From assembly GCA_018266075.1 (NCBI GenBank), contig JAFEBB010000017.1, positions 57,316 to 121,315 of the forward strand: a stretch of 64,000 nt of DNA. Reading direction: 5' to 3'. This document shows, one piece after another, positions 25,730 to 33,122 of this stretch. The notes beneath the pieces were generated by a model. That model worked only from the letters and a program-made list of their open reading frames with translations, was not told where the DNA came from and did no database searches. The translations under genes were made by a program, and so were the position numbers. How positions within the stretch are numbered: the stretch's first letter is position 1; each line of letters opens with the position of its first letter. The stretch is from Deltaproteobacteria bacterium. GTDB taxonomy: Bacteria; Myxococcota; Myxococcia; Myxococcales; SZAS-1.

Positions 25730-26983
25730 ATGGCCCGCAAACCGCGACCGTTGAAGGGGCTCGACCCTCACACCGTCCCGCTGCCGCACGGAACCGAGGT
25801 GGTGCTCGGCGCGGAGCGCACGGTCGCGGGCAAGCGCGTGCCGCAAGGTGCGCTCGGCCGCGTCATGAAGAGCCCGGACGACGCAGGCAACGTCGAGGTG
25901 ATGATCGTCGGCGTGGGCGTGGCGACCTATCGGCGCGACGAGCTCGTGCCGCGCAAGGAAGGCCAGGCCCGTTTCGCTCGCCGTCGTGCGACCGACTGGG
26001 GAGCGCTCGCAGGTTGCCACGTCCTCGAAGCGACCGTCGGCTCGCGCGCGTGGGGCCTCGCCGACGAAGGCTCGGACACCGACGTGCGCGGGCTCTTCGC
26101 GCTGCCGTTTCCGTGGACGACCGGGCTTGCCGAGCCGCCGACGGATCTGGTGTCCGTCGACGGCAGCGCGACCTTCTGGGAGCTGGGCAAGGCCCTGCGC
26201 CAGGCGCTGCGCGCGGATCCCAACACGCTGGAGACGCTCTTCGTGCCCACGGCGCGGCCGCTGGACGAGCTCGGGCAGTGGGTGCTGGAGACGCGCGACG
26301 CGTTCGTGTCGGCGCAGATCTACGGGAGCTTCGGGCAGTACGCGCTCTCGCAGTTGCGACGACTCGCGCAGTCGCAGCGGCTCGCGGAGCATCGCGCCAT
26401 CGTGCTCGAGTGGTTGAAGGCCGCGCCCGCTGCGTCGCTCGATGCCATCGGCGAGCGGCTCGCGCGCGAGACCGGGCCGTCCGATGCCGACGCGACTCAC
26501 CGCGCCAAGCAGTACGTGAAGCAGCTCTATCGGTCGATGTACGACCAAGGCCTGCTGGCCGCGAACGACTTCGCGGCGCTCGTGGAGTTCGCCCAGGAGC
26601 GCTCGGCCGACTTCGAGCTGCCGCGCGAGCTGCGGCCCAAGAACGCGTACAACCTCATCCGCCTCATCGCGACGGCGACGGATTGGCTGCGCACCGGCAC
26701 GCCGCAACTCGAGGCTCGAGGCGTTCTGCGCGAGAGATTGCTGGCCATCAAGCGCGGCGACGTGCCGTTGCCCGACGTGCTCGCCGAGGCCGAAGGCATG
26801 ACGCCGGCGCTCGAGGCCGCGTTTCGATCCACGGCGCTGCCCGCGCATCCGAACCTCCCACGCGCACACGCGTTGCTGCGGAAGTGCCAGCTCGAGCTCG
26901 CGTCGCGGTGGGCGGGTCAGAAGCCCGGGCCGTTCGGCGTCGATGCGCCCGCGCCGCCCGGCGTGGAAGGAGGCGAGCCATGA
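25730..26983 (+). CDS. Large nucleotidyltransferase-fold protein
   Basis: A 417-residue protein. After about 80 residues of small beta-rich domain, a polymerase-beta-type nucleotidyltransferase core appears: VGSRAWGLADEGSDTDVRGL, with the GS motif and the DxD metal pair. A long helical C-terminal half follows. The family is often annotated as a predicted nucleotidyltransferase of unknown substrate. It overlaps the next gene (ATGA), which encodes a second, smaller protein of the same fold, so they probably act together. Confidence 0.75.
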   Translation: MARKPRPLKGLDPHTVPLPHGTEVVLGAERTVAGKRVPQGALGRVMKSPDDAGNVEVMIVGVGVATYRRDELVPRKEGQARFARRRATDWGALAGCHVLEATVGSRAWGLADEGSDTDVRGLFALPFPWTTGLAEPPTDLVSVDGSATFWELGKALRQALRADPNTLETLFVPTARPLDELGQWVLETRDAFVSAQIYGSFGQYALSQLRRLAQSQRLAEHRAIVLEWLKAAPAASLDAIGERLARETGPSDADATHRAKQYVKQLYRSMYDQGLLAANDFAALVEFAQERSADFELPRELRPKNAYNLIRLIATATDWLRTGTPQLEARGVLRERLLAIKRGDVPLPDVLAEAEGMTPALEAAFRSTALPAHPNLPRAHALLRKCQLELASRWAGQKPGPFGVDAPAPPGVEGGEP

Positions 26984-27756
26984 CCACCGAGCTCCTCACC
27001 GAGCACCAGCTCGCCGTGGCCCGCAAGGTCCTGGCCGAGGAGAGCGCGCGTCGCGAGCACCTGGTGATCTCGCTCAGCGGCGCGCACGCCTACGGCTTCC
27101 CGTCGCCGGACTCGGATCTGGATCTCAAGGCCATCCACATCGCGCCCACGGCCGACTTGCTTCGTTTGGGCAAGCCGCGCCTCAGCTTCGATCGCCTCGA
27201 GGTCATCGACGGCGTGGAGATCGACTACACCTCCAACGAGCTGGAGATGGCGCTCAATGGCATCCTCAAGGGCAACGGGAACTATCTGGAGCGCGTGCTG
27301 GGCACGTCGACGATCCAGGGTTCATCGATGCTCGAAGCGCTGCGGCCCCTCGCGAAGCGTGCGCTCAGTCGACAGGTGCACATGCACTACCGCGGCTTCG
27401 CGCGAAGCCAGCTCGCCGAAGCGCAGAAGGGCGAGGCCACCGCCAAGCAGGTGCTCTACGTGCTGCGCACCGCGCTCACCGGTACCCACCTTCTGCTCAC
27501 GGGCGAGCTGGTGACGGATCTCGGCGCCATCTGCAGCGGCTACGGATTCGCCGACGCGCGCGCGCTCATTGACGCCAAGCGCGCCGGCGAACGCGTGGTG
27601 CTGCCGGCGGCCGAGCGCGATCGCTGGTTCGGCAAGCTCGGCGCAGTGCTCGAGGCCCTCGACGCCGCCCGGGAGAAGTCCATCCTCCCGGAGCAGCCGA
27701 CCAACGAAGCCGAGCTCGAGTCCTGGCTGCTCGAAGTGCGGCGGCGCAGTCTCTAG
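26980..27756 (+). CDS. Second nucleotidyltransferase-fold protein
   Basis: A 258-residue protein starting four bases before the end of its neighbour. The core motif LSGAHAYGFPSPDSDLDLKA shows the GS-like turn and the DxD metal-binding pair. The remainder is helical (RQVHMHYRGFARSQLAEAQK and on), like the helical lid of its larger partner. The substrate is unknown. The tight coupling of two homologous-fold enzymes suggests a heteromeric or two-step modifying activity, perhaps on RNA or a protein. Confidence 0.75.
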   Translation: MTTELLTEHQLAVARKVLAEESARREHLVISLSGAHAYGFPSPDSDLDLKAIHIAPTADLLRLGKPRLSFDRLEVIDGVEIDYTSNELEMALNGILKGNGNYLERVLGTSTIQGSSMLEALRPLAKRALSRQVHMHYRGFARSQLAEAQKGEATAKQVLYVLRTALTGTHLLLTGELVTDLGAICSGYGFADARALIDAKRAGERVVLPAAERDRWFGKLGAVLEALDAAREKSILPEQPTNEAELESWLLEVRRRSL

Positions 27757-27788
27757 GCGCCGCCGCGCTTCACCCTGCGTGAACCAAC

Positions 27789-28418
27789 TTAGCGCCGCCC
27801 CTGCACGCGCGCGGCGTTCTCCTTGTCGAGGAGCTGCTGGGCCATCTGCTTGTGCTGCTCGAGGGTGGGCGTGAGCTGGCCGATGAGCTTCACCACCGTC
27901 GGGTCCTGCACCTGCGCCTTGGCCTGCCCCAGGAACTCGAGCGCCTTGGTGTGCCCCTCGACCATCATGCTCAAGAACTGCTTATCGAACTCCTGGCCCT
28001 TCAGGCTCTTGAGCTGGTCCATCATCTGCTTGTCCTGGGCCATGTCCTCGGCGACGCCGGCCGGCCAGGTCACCTGATCGGGCGCGCGGAGGGTGAGCTT
28101 CTGCGCCTTGGCCGTGCCCTTCACCATGCTGTCGGCCTTCTCGTGGTCCTTCACCAGCTTCTGCGCGTAGCTGCGGATGGTGTGGCTGCCGTTGTGCAGC
28201 GCCAGGTTTCCGGCGTCGATCTCCTCGAGGTTGATGGCGTGGATGCGCTCCAGCGTCATGGTGGGCGTGTAGAGCGAGTTCTCCATTCCCGAGGCGCCCT
28301 GACCCGGGTTCTGGTTCTCGTCGTAGGTGTCGTTGGCGTTCGGCGCGGTGTCGTCGGCCTTGGCCACGAGCGGGCTCGAGGCGAGCAGCACAGCAGCGAA
28401 CAGGACGGATTTGCGCAT
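27789..28418 (-). CDS. Exported DUF4142-type protein
   Basis: A 209-residue protein from ATG 28418 with a cleavable signal peptide (RKSVLFAAVLLASSPLVAKA). The mature part is four-helix-like: IHAINLEEIDAGNLALHNGS, then AQKLVKDHEKADSMVKGTAK, and a QFLSMMVEGHTKALEFLGQA helix. The conserved His and acidic residues match the DUF4142 (ferritin-like, formerly predicted outer membrane) family. The function is unknown but it is often stress-associated. It is divergent from the NDH-2 gene. Confidence 0.8.
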   Translation of the reverse strand: MRKSVLFAAVLLASSPLVAKADDTAPNANDTYDENQNPGQGASGMENSLYTPTMTLERIHAINLEEIDAGNLALHNGSHTIRSYAQKLVKDHEKADSMVKGTAKAQKLTLRAPDQVTWPAGVAEDMAQDKQMMDQLKSLKGQEFDKQFLSMMVEGHTKALEFLGQAKAQVQDPTVVKLIGQLTPTLEQHKQMAQQLLDKENAARVQGRR

Positions 28419-28588
28419 GGTACGGGTGCTCCTTGGTTGGCGCGCGAGATCGCACGCGGATGTGCGACTCGAAAGTTGCGGACGGCAAAGCAAGCTGCCC
28501 ATCGTCCTCGAGGACGGCTGCCCCTTGAGCCACCTGGCGCGCCGGCCCGGACGCGGTTAAATCTCCGACGCGACGCGCGGGAGGGAAC

Positions 28589-29941
28589 ATGCCCGAAGGC
28601 GCAGCGACCGCACGCAAGCGGGTGGTCATCATCGGCGGCGGCTTTGCGGGGCTCTACGCCGCCCGTGAGCTCCGAAACACCGATGCAACGGTGACCGTCG
28701 TCGACCGGCGCAACCACCACCTCTTTCAGCCGCTGCTCTACCAGGTGGCCACCGCGGCGCTCGACCCGAGCCAGATCGCGGTGCCCATCCGCCGCATCCT
28801 GCGCCACCAGAAGAACGCCGAGGTGGTGCTCGCCGACGTGACCGCCATCGACCTGGCCCAGAAGCGCGTGGTCCTCGTGGATGGCGCGCTCTCGTACGAC
28901 CACCTCATCGTCGCCACCGGGGCCACGCACAGCTACTTCGGCCACGACTCGTGGGCGCCCTACTCGCCCGGCCTGAAGACCGTGGAGGACGCGCTGCACA
29001 TCCGCCGACGGATGTTGCTCGCCTTCGAGGCGGCGGAGCGCGAGCGTGAGTTCTCGCGTCGCGACGCGTGGCTCACGTTCGTGATCGTGGGCGCGGGGCC
29101 GACGGGCGTGGAGCTCGCCGGCGCGCTCGCGGAGATCTCCCGGCACCTGCTCGCGAAGGACTTCCGGCACCTGGGGCGCAAGGGCGCGCGCGTGCTGCTG
29201 GTCGAAGCCGGGCCGCGGGTGCTGGCGTCGTTCCCGGAGACGCTCTCGGCGCGGAGCCAGCGCGACCTCGAGCAGCTCGGCGTGGAGGTGCGCACCAACG
29301 CGCGGGTGACGGCCGTCGACGGCGTGGGCGTCACGGTGGCCGGCGAGCAGATCCCCGCGCGCACGGTGATCTGGGCCGCGGGCGTGGCCGCCTCGCCGCT
29401 CGCCCGCTCGCTCGGCGCGCCGCTCGATCGTGCGGGTCGCGTGCTGGTGAACCCGGATCTGTCGGTGCCCGGCGCGCCCGATGTGTTCGTCGCGGGCGAC
29501 CTCGCGGCCGTGAACGCGCCCAGCGGCCAGCCCGTGCCCGGCGTGGCTCCAGCGGCGATGCAGGAGGGCCGCGCGGCGGCCAAGAACGTGAAGCGGCTGC
29601 TGGAGGGAAAGCCCACCGAGCCGTTCGTCTACTTCGACAAGGGCTCGCTGGCGACCATCGGCCGCGCGCGCGCCGTCGCGGACATCGGCGGCTTCAAGCT
29701 GGGCGGCTTCCTGGCCTGGTTCACCTGGCTGGTCATCCACATCACGTACCTGATTGGCTTCCGCAATCGGCTCTTCGTGCTCGCGAGCTGGTCCTGGACG
29801 TACCTGACGTACGACCGCGGCTCGCGGCTCATCACCGGCGAGGTGGGCCCGCTCCTGCCGGCGCCGGAGCTGCCCGAGGCCGCGACGCAGCAGACGCTGC
29901 AAGAGCCCATCCGCGAGCACCAGGCGCCGCACGGGCCGTAG
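28589..29941 (+). CDS. ndh: Type II NADH dehydrogenase (NDH-2)
   Basis: A 450-residue flavoprotein. Two dinucleotide folds are clear: VVIIGGGFAGLYAARELRN for FAD and FVIVGAGPTGVELAGALAEI for NADH. The quinone-side motifs GVAPAAMQEGRAAAKNVKRL and AGDLAAVN are also present. The C-terminal end is hydrophobic (GGFLAWFTWLVIHITYLIGF) and anchors the enzyme to the membrane, where it passes electrons from NADH to quinone without pumping protons. It ends just before a two-way terminator shared with the tRNA gene. Confidence 0.93.
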   Translation: MPEGAATARKRVVIIGGGFAGLYAARELRNTDATVTVVDRRNHHLFQPLLYQVATAALDPSQIAVPIRRILRHQKNAEVVLADVTAIDLAQKRVVLVDGALSYDHLIVATGATHSYFGHDSWAPYSPGLKTVEDALHIRRRMLLAFEAAEREREFSRRDAWLTFVIVGAGPTGVELAGALAEISRHLLAKDFRHLGRKGARVLLVEAGPRVLASFPETLSARSQRDLEQLGVEVRTNARVTAVDGVGVTVAGEQIPARTVIWAAGVAASPLARSLGAPLDRAGRVLVNPDLSVPGAPDVFVAGDLAAVNAPSGQPVPGVAPAAMQEGRAAAKNVKRLLEGKPTEPFVYFDKGSLATIGRARAVADIGGFKLGGFLAWFTWLVIHITYLIGFRNRLFVLASWSWTYLTYDRGSRLITGEVGPLLPAPELPEAATQQTLQEPIREHQAPHGP

Positions 29942-29950
29942 AAAAGAAAA

Positions 29951-29976
29951 AGGGCCCCGCGAAACGCGAGGCCCCT
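29951..29976. terminator. Bidirectional terminator between ndh and tRNA-Thr
   Basis: AGGGGCCTCGCG-TTT-CGCGGGGCCCT on the minus strand is followed by TTTTTCTTTTC. It is a strong stem with a T run for the tRNA transcript, and the same stem can stop ndh on the plus strand. Confidence 0.8.
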
Positions 29977-29977
29977 T

Positions 29978-30053
29978 TGGAGCCGACACCCAGGATTGAA
30001 CTGGGGACCTACGGTTTACGAAACCGTTGCTCTGCCAGCTGAGCTATGTCGGC
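29978..30053 (-). tRNA. tRNA-Thr (anticodon CGT)
   Basis: A full cloverleaf on the minus strand. The acceptor is GCCGACA/TGTCGGC, the D arm GCTC/GAGC, and the anticodon stem ACGGT/ACCGT with loop TTCGTAA, which gives anticodon CGT (reads ACG). The T arm CCCAG-TTCAATC-CTGGG follows. The discriminator T and CCA are encoded. The island integrase starts 138 nt beyond its 5' end. Confidence 0.96.
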
Positions 30054-30089
30054 GCATCAGCCAAGCGCCTGATATCGCTGCATTCTGCT

Positions 30090-30158
30090 TGCATCCCAAA
30101 CCCCAGACTCAATGTGAGCCTGGCACTAGGACGCAGCTGGGACGTAATCTGCATCCCA
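30090..30158. repeat. Direct TGCATCCCA repeats before the integrase gene
   Basis: TGCATCCCA occurs at 30090-30098 and 30150-30158, exactly 60 bp apart. The second copy is half of an inverted pair CTGGGA/TCCCAG. Their place between the tRNA and the integrase start fits arm-type integrase binding sites. The function is inferred. Confidence 0.4.
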
Positions 30159-30190
30159 GACGCGGCGTATATAGCACCGGGAGGCCCACC

Positions 30191-31327
30191 GTGGGCAAGT
30201 TCATAGGCACTTGGGCCGGCGGGCGTATCCGCCAGGGCCGCCGCGGACAGCCCTCCTACGTCATCGAGCGCATGCATGGGGGCGACCGCCGTCCCATCAC
30301 CCTCAAGGTCGCCAGCGAACGCGAGGCGCTCGCGGAACTCGCGCTCTTCGAGCGCGACCCCGCCGGGTACCGCGGCCAGCTCGAGATCCAAGCTTCCGCC
30401 GTGCGGCGAACGAGTGCCATCACGCTCGACGAAGAACTGGTCGGAAAGTTCCTCGCCCACCTCCGCGGCGAGTCGGGTGGAGAGCCCCGCTCTGACCTGT
30501 ACATCATCAACGTTGCCACCTCGCTGGACTGGTGGGACGTGAAGCTCCAAGGGCGCGAGCTGCGCTCCGTGACCCTCGCGGAGTTGCAGGAACACCTCGA
30601 CGGTGCGCCCGGTCGAAAGCACAAAATCATTCACCTCAAGTCGTTCTGCAGCTTCCTCCGGGCCCGCGGGCTGCTCCTCACCAAGGACGACCCCACACTT
30701 GAGCTTCGCGTGCCGCAGGCGAGGCCCGAGAAAGCCAAGCGGAAGAAGGGCCACACCATGCAGGAGGTCGAGGCCGTCTACCGCGCGGTCGAGGAACAGG
30801 CGATCCGCGACGTCCTCTGCTTGCGGGCGAAGACGGGGATGCACCACACGGAAGTGAAGCGCCTCGCGAGTGGCGAGGGAGTCGTCAGCGAGCTCCGCGG
30901 CCATGCCAACATCGCTGGCACCATTCGATTCCCGCACAAAAACGGACGCGAGCACATCGTGAGCATCGATGGCCAGACGCTGGCTGCGGCGAAGAGACTC
31001 CAAGCACGTGGAGGAGCGCCGGCCGAGTCGTACATGGCCAAGCGCATCGAGCGTGCAGCGACGACGGCCCGACTCAGGGATTTCGAGCTCGGGGCGCTCC
31101 GGCACTCGTTCGCAACTTGGGCGCGAAATTCCGGCGAAGAGGTCAGGCCATCAGCGGGCGGCCTGCCTCTCGCCACCGTGGCATCCGTGATGGGCCACCT
31201 CGACCCGAGGACCACCGCGATGTTCTACGACGGTACCCAGGTGCCGCCCATGGTGAAGCTCCCAGGGCTGCGGTTGATCAACTCCGGCGATCCCATCGAA
31301 CTTGAGACGCGAACGGCTGCGAAGTGA
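30191..31327 (+). CDS. int: Divergent tyrosine recombinase/integrase
   Basis: A 378-residue protein from a GTG with a good GGGAGG site. The frame continues upstream into the tRNA, but that start is implausible. A SAM-like N-terminal domain (about 75-165) precedes the catalytic domain. The conserved tail is clear: ALRHSFATWA with the second Arg at 304, VMGHLDPRTT with GH at 335-336, and the nucleophile Tyr346 in MFYDG. The first catalytic Arg, expected in TGLRxxE, is His218 (TGMHHTEVKRL). The HxxR His is Gly301. Loss of both suggests low or lost activity, or a divergent active site. Confidence 0.8.
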   Translation: MGKFIGTWAGGRIRQGRRGQPSYVIERMHGGDRRPITLKVASEREALAELALFERDPAGYRGQLEIQASAVRRTSAITLDEELVGKFLAHLRGESGGEPRSDLYIINVATSLDWWDVKLQGRELRSVTLAELQEHLDGAPGRKHKIIHLKSFCSFLRARGLLLTKDDPTLELRVPQARPEKAKRKKGHTMQEVEAVYRAVEEQAIRDVLCLRAKTGMHHTEVKRLASGEGVVSELRGHANIAGTIRFPHKNGREHIVSIDGQTLAAAKRLQARGGAPAESYMAKRIERAATTARLRDFELGALRHSFATWARNSGEEVRPSAGGLPLATVASVMGHLDPRTTAMFYDGTQVPPMVKLPGLRLINSGDPIELETRTAAK

Positions 31328-31569
31328 ACCTCATCTCAGAAGAGCACGAGGACAAAGGCCATTGCTCTTGGCAAAGCGGCGTTGACGGGAGGTGTCCAGT
31401 TTCGAGTCCTTGGCGACGAGCTTGTGAGCCCGATCCGATTGCGTGGACTGCTTAGTTAAGTAGCAGCAGTCTGCTTTTCAGTCGATCGCCTACTCGGTTC
31501 CTCCTCGTGGGTAAGTATGAGCTGAGGGGGTCTGGGGGGAGACCAGCAAGTTGTGAATTGCCTGTGCGT

Positions 31570-32433
31570 TCACGCGGCCTCCGCGCGAGCAGCCCGCTCG
31601 TACTCCACCGGGCTCACGTAGCCGATGGACGAATGCCGCCGCTGCCCGTTGTAGAAGACCTCGATGTAGTCGAAGAGCTGGTGCTTGCCCGCCGCGTGCG
31701 AGTCAAAGCTCTCGCCCAGCTCGGTCTTCAGCGTCCCAAACCAGCTCTCCATCGCCGCGTTGTCGTAGCAGTCGCCGCGCCGACTCATGCTGCAGGTGAT
31801 CCCGTTGGCTTCGAGCGCCTTCTGGTAGTCCTCGCTCGCGTACGTGCTGCCCTGGTCGGAGTGGTGTTTCAGCCCCGCGTCCGGGCAGCGGCGCTTGATG
31901 GCCGCGTCCAGCGCCTTGATGACGAGGTGCCGGTCGTTCACCGCGCTCGTGGCCCAGCCCACGACCATCCGTGAGTACAGGTCGAGCACCGCCGCCAAGT
32001 ACATCCAGCCCTGCGGCGTGCGCAGGTACGTGACATCGCCCACCCAGCGCTGGTTCGGCGCGCTCGCCTGAAAATCCCGCGCGAGCAGGTTGGGCGCGAC
32101 GGGCAGGTGGTGGTTCGAGTCGGTGGTCTTCGCCCACCGCCGCGGTGTCTTCCCGCGTAGCCCTTCTTGCTGCATCAACCGGATGACCCGCTTCCGGCTG
32201 ACGTTCACGCCCTGCGCGGCCAGCTCGCGCTGCACGCGCGGGCTGCCATAGACCCTGCGGTTGCGCTCGTACGCCTCGCGGGTGAGAACCGCCAGCCTGC
32301 GATCCTCGCGGGCCCGTGCGCACTCGGGCCGCTTGCACCACGCGTAGTACCCGCTCTTCGACACGCCCAGGTGCCGACACATGAACGCGATGGGGAAATG
32401 GGCCTTCTCCGCGGCCATGAACGCGAACTTCAC
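31570..32433 (-). CDS. IS3-family transposase OrfB
   Basis: 287 residues. An HTH_21-like N-terminal part (FMCRHLGVSKSGYYAWCKRP) is followed by the rve integrase core. The DDE triad is visible: Asp in QRWVGDVTYLRTPQG, Asp in KHHSDQGSTYAS and Glu in NAAMESWFGTLKTEL. The frame starts at a GTG overlapping the orfA stop. It is normally made as an OrfAB fusion by -1 slippage at the A7 run just upstream. The fusion cuts and pastes the element via a circular intermediate. Confidence 0.93.
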   Translation of the reverse strand: MKFAFMAAEKAHFPIAFMCRHLGVSKSGYYAWCKRPECARAREDRRLAVLTREAYERNRRVYGSPRVQRELAAQGVNVSRKRVIRLMQQEGLRGKTPRRWAKTTDSNHHLPVAPNLLARDFQASAPNQRWVGDVTYLRTPQGWMYLAAVLDLYSRMVVGWATSAVNDRHLVIKALDAAIKRRCPDAGLKHHSDQGSTYASEDYQKALEANGITCSMSRRGDCYDNAAMESWFGTLKTELGESFDSHAAGKHQLFDYIEVFYNGQRRHSSIGYVSPVEYERAARAEAA

Positions 32434-32744
32434 GCGTTCTCCTTCGCGAAGAAGGCCGCTGCTTTTTTTAGGAGCTCACGCTCCATCCGCAGCTCGCGGT
32501 TCTCCTTGCGCAAGCGCGCAAGCTCCTCGCGCTCGGCGCTGGTGACGGCGCCGGGCGGGCCCATGCCGGCGTCGGCCTTCGCGCGGCGCACCCAGTCGCG
32601 AACCAGCGTCATGTGCACGTCCAGGTCGCGCGCCAAGTCAGCGACGCGCTTCCCTTCCTCGAGCACCAGGCGAACGGCCCCGGCCTTGAACTCATCCGTG
32701 TGCTGCCGGCGCTTCCTCGGTTGCTTCTTCTCGTTCGGTTCCAT
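32430..32744 (-). CDS. IS3-family OrfA (HTH subunit)
   Basis: 104 residues with the HTH_Tnp_1 fold (QHTDEFKAGAVRLVLEEGKR, then VADLARDLDVHMTLVRDWVR) and a C-terminal leucine-zipper helix (ERELLKKAAAF). The slippery run AAAAAAAG at 32463-32469 (minus strand), just before the stop, is the usual -1 frameshift site that joins it to OrfB. Confidence 0.92.
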   Translation of the reverse strand: MEPNEKKQPRKRRQHTDEFKAGAVRLVLEEGKRVADLARDLDVHMTLVRDWVRRAKADAGMGPPGAVTSAEREELARLRKENRELRMERELLKKAAAFFAKENA

Positions 32745-32802
32745 CTGACTCTTTCAAACGCTCGGAGTGTTCTCGAGAGTCCACGAAACCGGATCAAGTT
32801 CA

Positions 32803-33122
32803 TTGAAGCGCCCCACCAACTCCGGTTGGCTGGGGCGCTGCCTTTTGCGGGCTACAGGCGCGTGGGCGTGGAAGCCCAAGAACACGCGGGAGTTTTCGAC
32901 GGCCGCGCGGCCCAGGCTGCCCGGCCTCGAACCCGCGCGACGGCCCAGAGGCTGAATCTGCGGGCTCTGGGGCGCTCTGCGGGTGTTCTCGGGGAGGCCA
33001 GACGGAGAGCACTCAACGCCTGGAGAGCCCCGCAGAGCGGAGTTCGCTGAGCTGAGAAACCGAGAACGCAGGTCAACGCGGCCTGGGAAACGACGCCACG
33101 GTGAAGCCCCGCTAACCCACAA
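32803..33122. other. Gene-free stretch between IS3 element and helicase gene
   Basis: About 320 bases. Frames here are short, with no ribosome sites or recognisable products. A GC-rich inverted GGGGCGC/GCGCCCC motif near 32810-32840 could be a hairpin. This is the 3' side of the minus-strand defence operon, but no convincing terminator with a T run is seen. Confidence 0.4.

Larger units (their letters stand above)
31518..32802 (-). mobile_element. IS3-family insertion sequence
   Basis: Two overlapping frames (orfA and orfB) encode a DDE transposase. The ends are proposed from imperfect inverted repeats that begin TGAGCTGAGG at 31518 and, on the other strand, TGAACTTGATCC at 32802. This gives 1285 bp, normal for the family. 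No target duplication could be found, so the ends are tentative. Both frames are open and the active-site triad is present, so it may be recent and active. Confidence 0.75.

Noticed and set aside
29996..30190. Longer integrase start overlapping the tRNA gene
   Set aside because: Its first codons read through tRNA-Thr and have no ribosome site. The GTG at 30191 has GGGAGG at proper spacing.
31510..32810. Target-site duplication of the IS3 element
   Set aside because: Bases flanking the proposed ends do not repeat, so no duplication is claimed.
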